Of a stretch of DNA of 64,000 nucleotides, positions 53,462 to 60,504 are shown piece after piece (position 1 is the stretch's first letter; each line of letters opens with the position of its first letter). The stretch is taken from positions 1 through 64,000 of the forward strand of contig CAMDPK010000002.1 in assembly GCA_945904015.1 (NCBI GenBank). The letters run 5' to 3'. The notes under the pieces are model-generated. The model had not been told where the DNA came from. It ran no database searches and saw only the letters and a program-made list of their open reading frames with translations. The DNA comes from Candidatus Kuenenia stuttgartensis (GTDB taxonomy: Bacteria; Planctomycetota; Planctomycetia; Planctomycetales; Planctomycetaceae). Made by a program: the position numbers and the translations under genes.

Positions 53462-54423
53462 GACACCGCCGCTTTCGAGACGATCGGCCCGCGCGCGGCG
53501 ATGGCCGCATTGATGCGAGCGATTTCGCCAAGCGTGAGCGACCAGTTCATCGCTTCAGCGTTCTCGCGGATTTGATGCGGGCGTTTGGCTCCGCAGAGCG
53601 CGACAGTGATGCCGGCTCGCTGAATCGTCCAATTGAGCACGATCTGCGAAACCGGGCGACCGAGTTCAATCGACATCGCTCGCAGTTCGTCCAGGAAGTC
53701 TTGATTCCTCTGCCATTCGTCGCCGGAGAACATCGGATATTTTCGGCGGCCGTCCTTCGCGTTGAAAACATGCTCGCGCGGTAGATGTCCAGCCAGCAGT
53801 CCTTTCATCAGCGGCCAGTAGACAACGGCGGCGACTCCGTGTTCGACGCACCACGGCAACTGCGAATCTTCGATCTCCCGTTGCAGCATGTTGAAATGCG
53901 GCTGATACGCCGTCAGCGGGCAGACCGCATGAAACCTCGCGAGCAATTCGGTGCTCGCGTTCGAGAGTCCCGCGCTGAGCACTTTGCCTTGCCGGATCAA
54001 CTCGCCAATCGCGCCAGCCGACTCTTCGATCGGGACTTCTGGATCGGGAGCGTGCAAGTAGTAGAGGTCAATGCGATCTGTTTGCAGCCTCCGCAGGCTC
54101 TCGTCACATTCGCTTTGCAGTGTCTCCGGCCGGCCACACCGGGCCTGTTTGCCTTCGATCCAGTGGATGCCTCCCTTCGTCGCCAACACGATTTTGTCGC
54201 GATCTTGCCGCAACACACGGGCAATCATCCGCTCGCTTTCGCCGTCGAATCCGTAGCAAAACGCCGTGTCAAAGAAATTGATGCCCGCATCGAATGCCTC
54301 GCGAATCGTGGCCAAGCTGTCGGCCTCATTGACGTCGATGCTGGTAATCCCGGAGATCGGCCAGCAGCCCATTCCCAGCGGAGTCACCTTCAAAGAAGCT
54401 CGACCCAAGGTGCGAAGTGTCAT
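53458..54423 (-). CDS. Aldo/keto reductase
   Basis: 321-residue NADPH-dependent oxidoreductase. Catalytic features: FFDTAFCYGFDGESERMIARVL (Asp and Tyr), VLATKGGIHW (Lys), TDRIDLYYLHAPDPEVPIEES (His) and the C-terminal cofactor-binding VALCGAKRPHQIRENAEAM. Substrate unknown. Stands alone and ends in repeat C3, whose terminal TAG is its stop codon, so its last residues (KAAVS) lie next to the element. Confidence 0.93.
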   Translation of the reverse strand: MTLRTLGRASLKVTPLGMGCWPISGITSIDVNEADSLATIREAFDAGINFFDTAFCYGFDGESERMIARVLRQDRDKIVLATKGGIHWIEGKQARCGRPETLQSECDESLRRLQTDRIDLYYLHAPDPEVPIEESAGAIGELIRQGKVLSAGLSNASTELLARFHAVCPLTAYQPHFNMLQREIEDSQLPWCVEHGVAAVVYWPLMKGLLAGHLPREHVFNAKDGRRKYPMFSGDEWQRNQDFLDELRAMSIELGRPVSQIVLNWTIQRAGITVALCGAKRPHQIRENAEAMNWSLTLGEIARINAAIAARGPIVSKAAVS

Positions 54424-54590
54424 TTCATGCCCTCTCGAAAATGCGAAGACAATCGCATTTTGGAGCGGATCGTAGAGGACTCGAATCGGCCCGCAAGTTG
54501 TCCCGACCGCGAAACGGTGGTTGATGATTGCCTCCGCCCGCGCGTCGCGCTCTAATAGCCGCCGACGTTCAGTTCCCGTGGAGCAAAATC

Positions 54591-55406
54591 ATGAAGCACA
54601 GTCTCTGGTTGGTGATGTCGGCGTCGCTATTGGTTGTCGTCGCCTGTGGTGCGATCGTCTGGTCGGATGCCTCACGGGCGATCGCTCAAACGGGGGCGAG
54701 TAAAGCGAAGACGAAAATCGGGACGAGCAAATCCAAAGTGGCGGACTCGAAAGAACTCGACTCGCGCGCGGAGAAGAACCTCGAGGCGTTCCTGGCCGAT
54801 ACCGTCAAACTGGCCGACGAATACGAGAAGGCCGGCAAGTTCGAGGAGGCTCAAGATCAGCTTCGCAATGTCGGCAGACTGAAGCCGGACATGCCGGGTC
54901 TCAAAGAGAAGATTGAAAAGCTCGGCGAGGCGGTGTTTGAGACCAACGATTTCGATTTGGACCTGGATGTTTCAGACAGTTGGAAAAAGATGGTTCTGGT
55001 CTCCAAAGGCAAACCGGTTCGCGTCGAAGCTTCCGGGAATTACAAGATGACGCTGGCAGGCCCGACGGACGCCAACGGTCTGCCGACCAAAGATCCCCGT
55101 ACCGACATGGCTGCGGGAGTGCGCTGCGGAGCCTTGATGGGCATCGTCGTTGCAACCCAGGATTCGGGTGCCGGAGCCACCACTGGAGCTGGTGCCAATA
55201 CTGGAGCTGGTGCCGGAAAGGCAACCGGTCGCAACAACGACAAAGTCGGCGAGGCGTTTGAAATCGGAGCCAGCAAGGAATTCACGCCGAAGGAAGACGG
55301 CATTCTGCTGCTCAACGTGAACCTGCCGGCCGGTCACAAAAGTACCGGAAAGCTACGAGTACATGTCTCCGGGCACCTCAAGATGTTGCCGAAGGAGCTG
55401 CGGTGA
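54591..55406 (+). CDS. Secreted protein with Gly/Ala/Thr repeat, unknown function
   Basis: 271 residues with a signal peptide or anchor (LWLVMSASLLVVVACGAIVW). A Lys/Ser-rich stretch and a helical region (EKNLEAFLADTVKLADEYEKAGKFEEAQDQLRNVGRL) resembling a TPR are followed by a beta-rich part (FDLDLDVSDSWKKMVLVSKGKPVRVEASGNYKM). A low-complexity segment GAGATTGAGANTGAGAGK interrupts the beta domain, and the end (GILLLNVNLPAGHKSTGKLRVHVSG) resembles LecA/PA-IL-like galactose-binding beta sandwiches, only as a visual impression. GGAG precedes ATG 54591. It overlaps the next gene by 1 bp. Confidence 0.7.
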   Translation: MKHSLWLVMSASLLVVVACGAIVWSDASRAIAQTGASKAKTKIGTSKSKVADSKELDSRAEKNLEAFLADTVKLADEYEKAGKFEEAQDQLRNVGRLKPDMPGLKEKIEKLGEAVFETNDFDLDLDVSDSWKKMVLVSKGKPVRVEASGNYKMTLAGPTDANGLPTKDPRTDMAAGVRCGALMGIVVATQDSGAGATTGAGANTGAGAGKATGRNNDKVGEAFEIGASKEFTPKEDGILLLNVNLPAGHKSTGKLRVHVSGHLKMLPKELR

Positions 55407-56419
55407 TGACCGACGTCGCCGCGTCACCGCTGCGAGTCGGCCTGATCGGCTTGGGCCGTCCCGGCCTGCATTTGATGGAACGTTTCGCGGCTGGCGGTCC
55501 GTTTCTCGTCGTGGCGGTGTGGGCTGATCCGATCGTCGCAGAGGTCGTCTCGCCATTCGGTGTGCGATTGGTCAATCATCCCCATGAACTCCTGGCAGCG
55601 GCGGATGTCGATGTGGTTTGGTTTGCGGAACTTGACGCTTTCCGAAATGACTTCACGGCGGCGGACACACTCTGCGAGAAGCACACAATCGTAGAAACTC
55701 CACTGACATTGTCTTCCGCCATCGCCGATCGAGCCTTCAATGAAGCCGCCCGCAGCAACCGATTATTGCTCGTCCATCACCCACGTCGCTCCGATCCAGA
55801 TTTTCAGCAAGCATTGGCAGTCACCCAGGACTTCGCTCCGAGTGTCCTCCAAGCCGTGAAGTTCGTGTCCTGGAGCTACGGACTTTCTCCGCGCGGAGCG
55901 ACACGTGGCCACGGGCCGCTTCCCCCCGACGCCAGTGACGATGCGCAGATCACAAAGTTGCGATTCGCCGCTCATGCACTCGACCAACTGTTGCCATTGG
56001 TGAGCGACCGTCCCCTCCGCGTGTTTGCGACCAGCGATCAAGATTTTTCTGGATCCCCCAAACTCTTCGCTGGCCATTCACTCTCGCTCCAAATGACATT
56101 CGAGCAGGGCTGCCAAGCCGAAATTGACATTCGTCTGGATAGCCCCACGAGATTTCAGAGCGGTTGGTTGTTGACCACTGCGGGAGGCGGTTACGCCAAA
56201 GGCCGGCGATTCACGCTGACCGACGACGGTGAGGTCTTTGATTCACCGGTCACTGCCGCGTCGGACGACAACGAGGACGCCGACCAGTATGCCTGGCTCG
56301 CCCAACGGATTTGTTCTGGAATGCGGGATCACGTCGAAGAGGCTCGTGTCCGCACCGTCGTCGCATTGTTGGACGCAGCGCAGCGCTCACTCGAATCGCG
56401 GCAAGTGGTCGATCTGTAA
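55406..56419 (+). CDS. Gfo/Idh/MocA-like oxidoreductase
   Basis: 337-residue NAD(P)-binding sugar dehydrogenase-like protein. LRVGLIGLGRPGLHLMERFAAGGPFLVVAVWADP is the Rossmann start, with a later VETPLTLSSAIADRAFNEAARSNRLLLVHHPR matching the usual EKP region in degenerate form (VETP). The substrate domain is poorly conserved. ATG 55406 shares one base with the upstream stop and has AAGGAG upstream, so the two genes are coupled. Its TAA stop lies directly at the edge of repeat B5. Confidence 0.8.
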   Translation: MTDVAASPLRVGLIGLGRPGLHLMERFAAGGPFLVVAVWADPIVAEVVSPFGVRLVNHPHELLAAADVDVVWFAELDAFRNDFTAADTLCEKHTIVETPLTLSSAIADRAFNEAARSNRLLLVHHPRRSDPDFQQALAVTQDFAPSVLQAVKFVSWSYGLSPRGATRGHGPLPPDASDDAQITKLRFAAHALDQLLPLVSDRPLRVFATSDQDFSGSPKLFAGHSLSLQMTFEQGCQAEIDIRLDSPTRFQSGWLLTTAGGGYAKGRRFTLTDDGEVFDSPVTAASDDNEDADQYAWLAQRICSGMRDHVEEARVRTVVALLDAAQRSLESRQVVDL

Positions 56420-56475
56420 CGTGGGGCAGGTTTTCAACCTGCCCAGCACGGAGCAGGTTGAAAACCTGCTCCACG
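56420..56475. repeat. Composite inverted repeat, family B, at a convergent junction (copy B5)
   Basis: 25-nt arms (56420-56444 and 56451-56475) with two non-Watson-Crick positions around 6 nt. Each arm is a hairpin (GCAGGTT TTC AACCTGC; GCAGGTT GAA AACCTGC). It starts right after the oxidoreductase TAA and ends 2 bp before the Dabb gene TAA, filling the gap. Confidence 0.92.
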
Positions 56476-56477
56476 GG

Positions 56478-56891
56478 TTACTTCTGCGTCCAATAGTCCA
56501 CGACGCAGACGTCATCGACCTGCGGGCCGACGAGCTTCACAAAGTCTTTGTGGGCGACGTGCGGCAGATAGACGTCACGTCCCTTCTCGTCGGCGAACGT
56601 CACGAAGAAGCAATGCGTGAATCCCTTCGACTTTCCTTCGGAACTGACGTCGGTGCCCCATTCGAACTCGCGGATCGTGTCGATCTTGCTCGGCAGGCCA
56701 CCAAAGGCCGTTTCGATTTCTTTGATCTGCTCTTTGGTCGTGCCTTCTTTGAACTTGAAGAGCACAACATGCCGCAGCACTTTTCGCGGAGCTTCTTTGG
56801 ACTGCGCCGAGGTTTGGACGCTGTTGATCAAGCTCGCCATTGTCACCGCCACCATTGCAGAAACGATTGCCATCCCAAAGGTCTGTCGCAT
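56478..56891 (-). CDS. Secreted Dabb-domain (stress responsive alpha/beta barrel) protein
   Basis: 137 residues with a signal peptide (FGMAIVSAMVAVTMASLINS). The mature part matches the Dabb fold: LRHVVLFKFKEGTTKEQIKEIETAFGGL, EFEWGTDVSSEGKSKGFTHCFFVTF and YLPHVAHKDFVKLVGPQVDDVCVVDY. Dabb proteins are dimeric ferredoxin-like barrels, some enzymatic, many unknown. Located 50 bp downstream of a small membrane protein gene. Confidence 0.9.
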   Translation of the reverse strand: MRQTFGMAIVSAMVAVTMASLINSVQTSAQSKEAPRKVLRHVVLFKFKEGTTKEQIKEIETAFGGLPSKIDTIREFEWGTDVSSEGKSKGFTHCFFVTFADEKGRDVYLPHVAHKDFVKLVGPQVDDVCVVDYWTQK

Positions 56892-56941
56892 CGAGAATTC
56901 CTCGTTCGAAAACGATTGCCAAGTCGGTCGCGGTGCCGCGG

Positions 56942-57130
56942 CTACGTGGACTCTTTCATGGTCTCGTAACCCATGTAGATCACGATGGCCGCCGTGACCA
57001 GAAACAGGATGTCAAAGACCATCATTCCCGAATACGGAATGCCAATCACAAGATCGACGATGGCCGTCACGGCGACCAGGCCGGAAGCCACCATGGACCC
57101 AATCAACAGACGTTTGATCTGCTTCGACAT
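56942..57130 (-). CDS. Small two-helix membrane protein
   Basis: 62 residues, two hydrophobic helices (LLIGSMVASGLVAVTAIVDLVIGI and MVFDILFLVTAAIVIYMGYETM). ATG 57130 preferred to a GTG at 57148. No known family recognised. Upstream of the Dabb gene on the same strand, so possibly co-transcribed. Confidence 0.6.
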   Translation of the reverse strand: MSKQIKRLLIGSMVASGLVAVTAIVDLVIGIPYSGMMVFDILFLVTAAIVIYMGYETMKEST

Positions 57131-57395
57131 CGACAACTCGCGTGACACGGACGAGGGAGAATCACTGTTTCAATCGGCCACAAACGCGACCGAACGGCGA
57201 GCGAGTATAAAGACGACGTGCCCGGCAACTCCAGCCGAGCGGCAACTCATTCTGGCGACGCATCGCCGTTGCTTCCAAAACCGTTGGCCACTAACTTCAC
57301 GCCCTTCGCCAGCCATTGTCTTGAGTTGGCGGATCGGCAACCTCATTGCCGGTGAAGGAAATTCTCTTACCCCAGCCCCAGCAGGAGCACACATC

Positions 57396-57761
57396 GTGGC
57401 CAAAGACAAGAACAGTGACACCCTCAAGATCGATCCAGAAACCGCCCCCGAGGTTCCGGCCGCTGCGCCGGCCGCCGCCGCCCAGCAGACTCTGACCGTG
57501 GAAGACACCCACTCAGTCGCCAGCTACGCCAACTTCTGCCGCGTGTCGAGCACGCCGGAAGAGCTGATTCTCGATCTGGGACTGAACCCCAATCCGTTCG
57601 CTCAGGGGAGCGTCACGATCCATGTGGGACAGCGGATCATCATGAATCACTTTACGGCGAAGCGACTTCTGCAAGCGCTGGCCGTCACGCTGCAACGCCA
57701 TGAGCAGGCGTTCGGCACGCTCGAAACCGACGTCATGCGACGTTTGCGTTCGGCAACGTAA
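57396..57761 (+). CDS. DUF3467 domain protein
   Basis: 121 residues. A Pro/Ala-rich N-terminus leads to the DUF3467-like core YANFCRVSSTPEELILDLGLNPN, GSVTIHVGQRIIMNHFTAKRLLQALAVTLQRHEQAFG. GTG 57396 has AGGAG upstream; the open frame to 56985 is antisense to another gene and rejected. DUF3467 function is unknown. A second DUF3467-type gene follows 121 bp downstream. Confidence 0.8.
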   Translation: MAKDKNSDTLKIDPETAPEVPAAAPAAAAQQTLTVEDTHSVASYANFCRVSSTPEELILDLGLNPNPFAQGSVTIHVGQRIIMNHFTAKRLLQALAVTLQRHEQAFGTLETDVMRRLRSAT

Positions 57762-57882
57762 TTCGCCCCGCGATGGCAGCCAACATCCACAAGAACGTCG
57801 GTGTGCGGAACTGCCGCCACCGACGTTTTGCTGTCTGATGTGCTTAATCTCGCAACACTGAGCATCCACTGGGAGTGGCATT

Positions 57883-58563
57883 ATGAATGACATGCAACCC
57901 GAGCCGAACGACGACAACCCGGAAGAGAATCCCAACCGCGAGGTCGTCAGTCAGGAAGTTCAAAATACTCACATCGGTGCGTTGGTGCCGGAATCCATCG
58001 CGGCCGGTGTTTTCACCACCGGAGCCGTTGTGCTCAACGGACCGCACGAATTCATCATCGACTTCTTGCTGCGCATGTCGAAGCCACAGCAAGTGGCGGC
58101 TCGCGTCGTCTTGCCTCCGGCGGTCGTGCCCCGGTTCATCGCGGCCTTGCGCGAGAACGTCAAGAACTACACAGACCGGTTCGGCAGCCCGGCGATGCCC
58201 GGAACTCCAGCACATCCCCTCTGTCCGCCGGCGACGGCCGAGGCGTATCAGCAACAACAGCAACAGCCGCAGCCGCAAGGCTCGGCACAGGAACTCTACG
58301 AACAGCTCAAAATCAAAGACACGGAACTGGGTGGTGCGTACGCCAACGCGGTGATGATCGGCCACACGGCAACGGAATTCTTGTTCGACTTCATCACCAC
58401 GTTCTTTCCACGATCGGTCGTGTCGTCACGAGTCTACATGTCGGCTCCAAACGTGCCGCGACTTTTGGAATCGCTGACGCATTCATTCGACCAGTTCCAA
58501 CGCAAGCTCGCCGCCGGGCAACAACCGCCTCCGCCGCAAAAGCCGCTGGACGATTTGCTGTAG
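57883..58563 (+). CDS. Tandem DUF3467-like protein
   Basis: 226 residues containing two divergent DUF3467-like units: residues about 35-105 (AAGVFTTGAVVLNGPHEFIIDFLLRM...VVPRFIAALRENVKNYTDRFG) and about 150-210 (GAYANAVMIGHTATEFLFDFITTFFPRSVVSSRVYMSAPNVPRLLESLTHSFDQFQRKL), joined by a Gln/Pro-rich linker (QQQQQQPQPQ). Such an internal duplication suggests an intramolecular version of a dimer. Both ends are disordered. Its TAG stop (58561-58563) is the left terminus of repeat E. Confidence 0.75.
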   Translation: MNDMQPEPNDDNPEENPNREVVSQEVQNTHIGALVPESIAAGVFTTGAVVLNGPHEFIIDFLLRMSKPQQVAARVVLPPAVVPRFIAALRENVKNYTDRFGSPAMPGTPAHPLCPPATAEAYQQQQQQPQPQGSAQELYEQLKIKDTELGGAYANAVMIGHTATEFLFDFITTFFPRSVVSSRVYMSAPNVPRLLESLTHSFDQFQRKLAAGQQPPPPQKPLDDLL

Positions 58564-58672
58564 CCCTGTCGCTCCGCGACAGGGAAGCCGAACGCCCAAC
58601 AAGTGAAGCCGTTTCGCCAGATCGGAGTCATTGGCAGCGCTCGGCGTTCCTGTCACGGAGTGACAGGGCTAC
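58560..58672. repeat. Composite inverted repeat, family E, supplying both stop codons of a convergent gene pair
   Basis: Left hairpin CCCTGTCGC TCC GCGACAGGG (58560-58584 with flanks) and right hairpin CCTGTCAC GGA GTGACAGG (58649-58672) around 64 nt. GTAG at the left end contains the TAG of the DUF3467 gene; CTAC at the right end contains the TAG of the minus-strand gene. Confidence 0.92.
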
Positions 58673-60504
58673 TTTTGAGCGGCCGGTCTCGCGGGAGCCG
58701 GTGTCGCTTTTTTGCCGCCGCCGACTTCTTGGCGACCCTCGTTGGCGTTGGCCTCATCGTCGGCCTTCTTGAGTTCCGCCAATTCGTCTCGCTGCTCTTT
58801 GATTCGCTCATCGCTGAGATGACGGCTGATCAGTTGAGCCGAATCGCCGCAGAGCTTGTCGATTTTCTTTTCGAGGCCCTTGTCCTTCTTCGCCTGAGCT
58901 TTTTTGAGCATCGCGGCTTTGACGGCATCGAGCAGAGTTTGAAAATGGTGGGCTTTCGGCTGTCGGTCAAGATCGGCCAGCGTCTCGTTAAACCGGGTCC
59001 AATCGCCGGCCTTCGCTGCCCCTTTCGCGCGAGCGATCATCAACGCTCGCCGAGCGACCGAATCGATCAACTCGGCCCGCAGCAGTTCCAGTTGGCTTTC
59101 GATTTGCAGACGCAGCGAATCGTCCGGCAATTCCGCGGTCGTCGTTGGAGCGACTCCGGGGATGAACGGGAAACGCCCCAGCAAATTTCCGCCACTGGAA
59201 ACGTACAACCAGATCAGCGGCTTCCCCGGATTCAGCGGCACGGTCACTCGCCCACGACGATCGGTGACCAGTTCCAGCACCTTGTTGAACTGCGTGACAA
59301 ACTGGGGGCCGGCCGGTTTCGGCGGGGCATCCTCGGACTCAGCTTCATCAGATTTCTTGGCCTCAGAAACCTTCGCTGCTTCGGGCGGAGCCTGTGGAGC
59401 CGGGACAATCTGCCGTTCATAGACATTGACTTGATAGCCGATCAGCGGCTTCGTCGGGTTGTTGTGCGGCGTGAGGCGGATGCGCGTCTCGTTGAACGCC
59501 GGACGCACACCGATGGCCCAACTTTCGACACGTTTGGTGTTCTTGCCCAACGGCAGGCGCAGACCGGTATGAATCGAGCACTCGCCGCGAGCACGATCGC
59601 TCGATTCCATCAGCAGGTACGACCACGGAATCATCTGCACCTGAGTCACTTCACGATCCTTGTTGAAGTATCGCAGCAGCGGTTGGAAATAATTGCCCTT
59701 CGCCAGTTGCTCAACCGACGGATCGGCAGAGGGGAACTCACCGGCTCGCACGCGGACTTTGCCCACACCCCCTTCGGCGCTTTCGATCAGGACCAGCGGA
59801 CGAAACAAATTCCGGATGACATCGCCCAGTTCGTTGGTCAACGCGCGACGATCGCCGACAATTCGCTCCTGCCGCACGCTCAGTTGCTGAGTCATCCGAT
59901 CCCACTCCCGTCCACAAACCCGCAACACGCTGCCGTGTCCCGAAACACAAACCACGAACGCTTTGTCGAGTTCCTTGTCCGCGAGTTGTGCTTCTAGCGA
60001 CGCCCAATTCAGACGCGACAACCCGTCCTCGTTCTCCGGCGCGAGCCAGCGATTTTCCTCGACCGCCGCGAACCACATTTCACCAAACGTGCGGTCAATC
60101 CAAGTCGTCAGCTCTGCCAAAACTTCGTGCCGCATGCGAGCCGTCAATGATGGATGTTCGTCGAAGGCCACGCTGATTCGCACGCGATATGGCTGCAATT
60201 CCATCGGCGTTGGCGGCGGCGCTTCGGCTGGCTTCTCGACGATTTTGACTTTCGAAGCCGGAACATCAGCCGGAGCCGTGGGATTGTCCTGTGCGACAGC
60301 CGGCGTGACGAGAACTGCGATGAGCAACAACCAGTGCAAAGTGCAGAGTGCAGAGTGCAAAGTGAAAAATGGCGGACGGCGTCGCACAAATTTTCTCACG
60401 CCAAACGCGACGGCGCGGCAACTCAGTCGGTCACTTTGCACTTTGCACTCTGCACTCTGCACTTTGCACTCTCCTTCATTCGGTCGGGTATCACGGCCTC
60501 TCAT
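58669..60504 (-). CDS. Secreted protein of unknown function whose N-terminus is built from a palindromic repeat
   Basis: 611 residues if started at ATG 60504, which overlaps the upstream stop by 4 bp. Residues about 10-55 are repeat L2 translated (ECKVQSAECKVQS at the left, TLHSALCTLH at the right), the latter running straight into the hydrophobic core WLLLIAVLVTPAVA, so the signal peptide is partly repeat-derived. The mature part has VRISVAFDEHPSLTARMRHEVLAELTTWIDRTFGEMW, a low-complexity Lys/Ala/Glu C-terminus and no recognised family. It may work with the adjacent solute-binding-like protein. An internal start inside the repeat cannot be excluded. Confidence 0.65.
   Translation of the reverse strand: MRGRDTRPNEGECKVQSAECKVQSDRLSCRAVAFGVRKFVRRRPPFFTLHSALCTLHWLLLIAVLVTPAVAQDNPTAPADVPASKVKIVEKPAEAPPPTPMELQPYRVRISVAFDEHPSLTARMRHEVLAELTTWIDRTFGEMWFAAVEENRWLAPENEDGLSRLNWASLEAQLADKELDKAFVVCVSGHGSVLRVCGREWDRMTQQLSVRQERIVGDRRALTNELGDVIRNLFRPLVLIESAEGGVGKVRVRAGEFPSADPSVEQLAKGNYFQPLLRYFNKDREVTQVQMIPWSYLLMESSDRARGECSIHTGLRLPLGKNTKRVESWAIGVRPAFNETRIRLTPHNNPTKPLIGYQVNVYERQIVPAPQAPPEAAKVSEAKKSDEAESEDAPPKPAGPQFVTQFNKVLELVTDRRGRVTVPLNPGKPLIWLYVSSGGNLLGRFPFIPGVAPTTTAELPDDSLRLQIESQLELLRAELIDSVARRALMIARAKGAAKAGDWTRFNETLADLDRQPKAHHFQTLLDAVKAAMLKKAQAKKDKGLEKKIDKLCGDSAQLISRHLSDERIKEQRDELAELKKADDEANANEGRQEVGGGKKATPAPARPAAQK
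60332..60472. repeat. Composite inverted repeat, family L, at a gene 5-prime end (copy L2)
   Basis: Arms of AGTGCAAAGTGC / AGTGCAGAGTGC-like units (60332-60364 and 60432-60472) are near-complementary around 67 nt. On the minus strand it is entirely within the open frame of the 58669 gene. Confidence 0.85.

Noticed and set aside
56985-57395. N-terminal extension of the first DUF3467 protein
   Set aside because: It lies antisense to the small membrane protein gene and the GTG at 57396 has AGGAG upstream.
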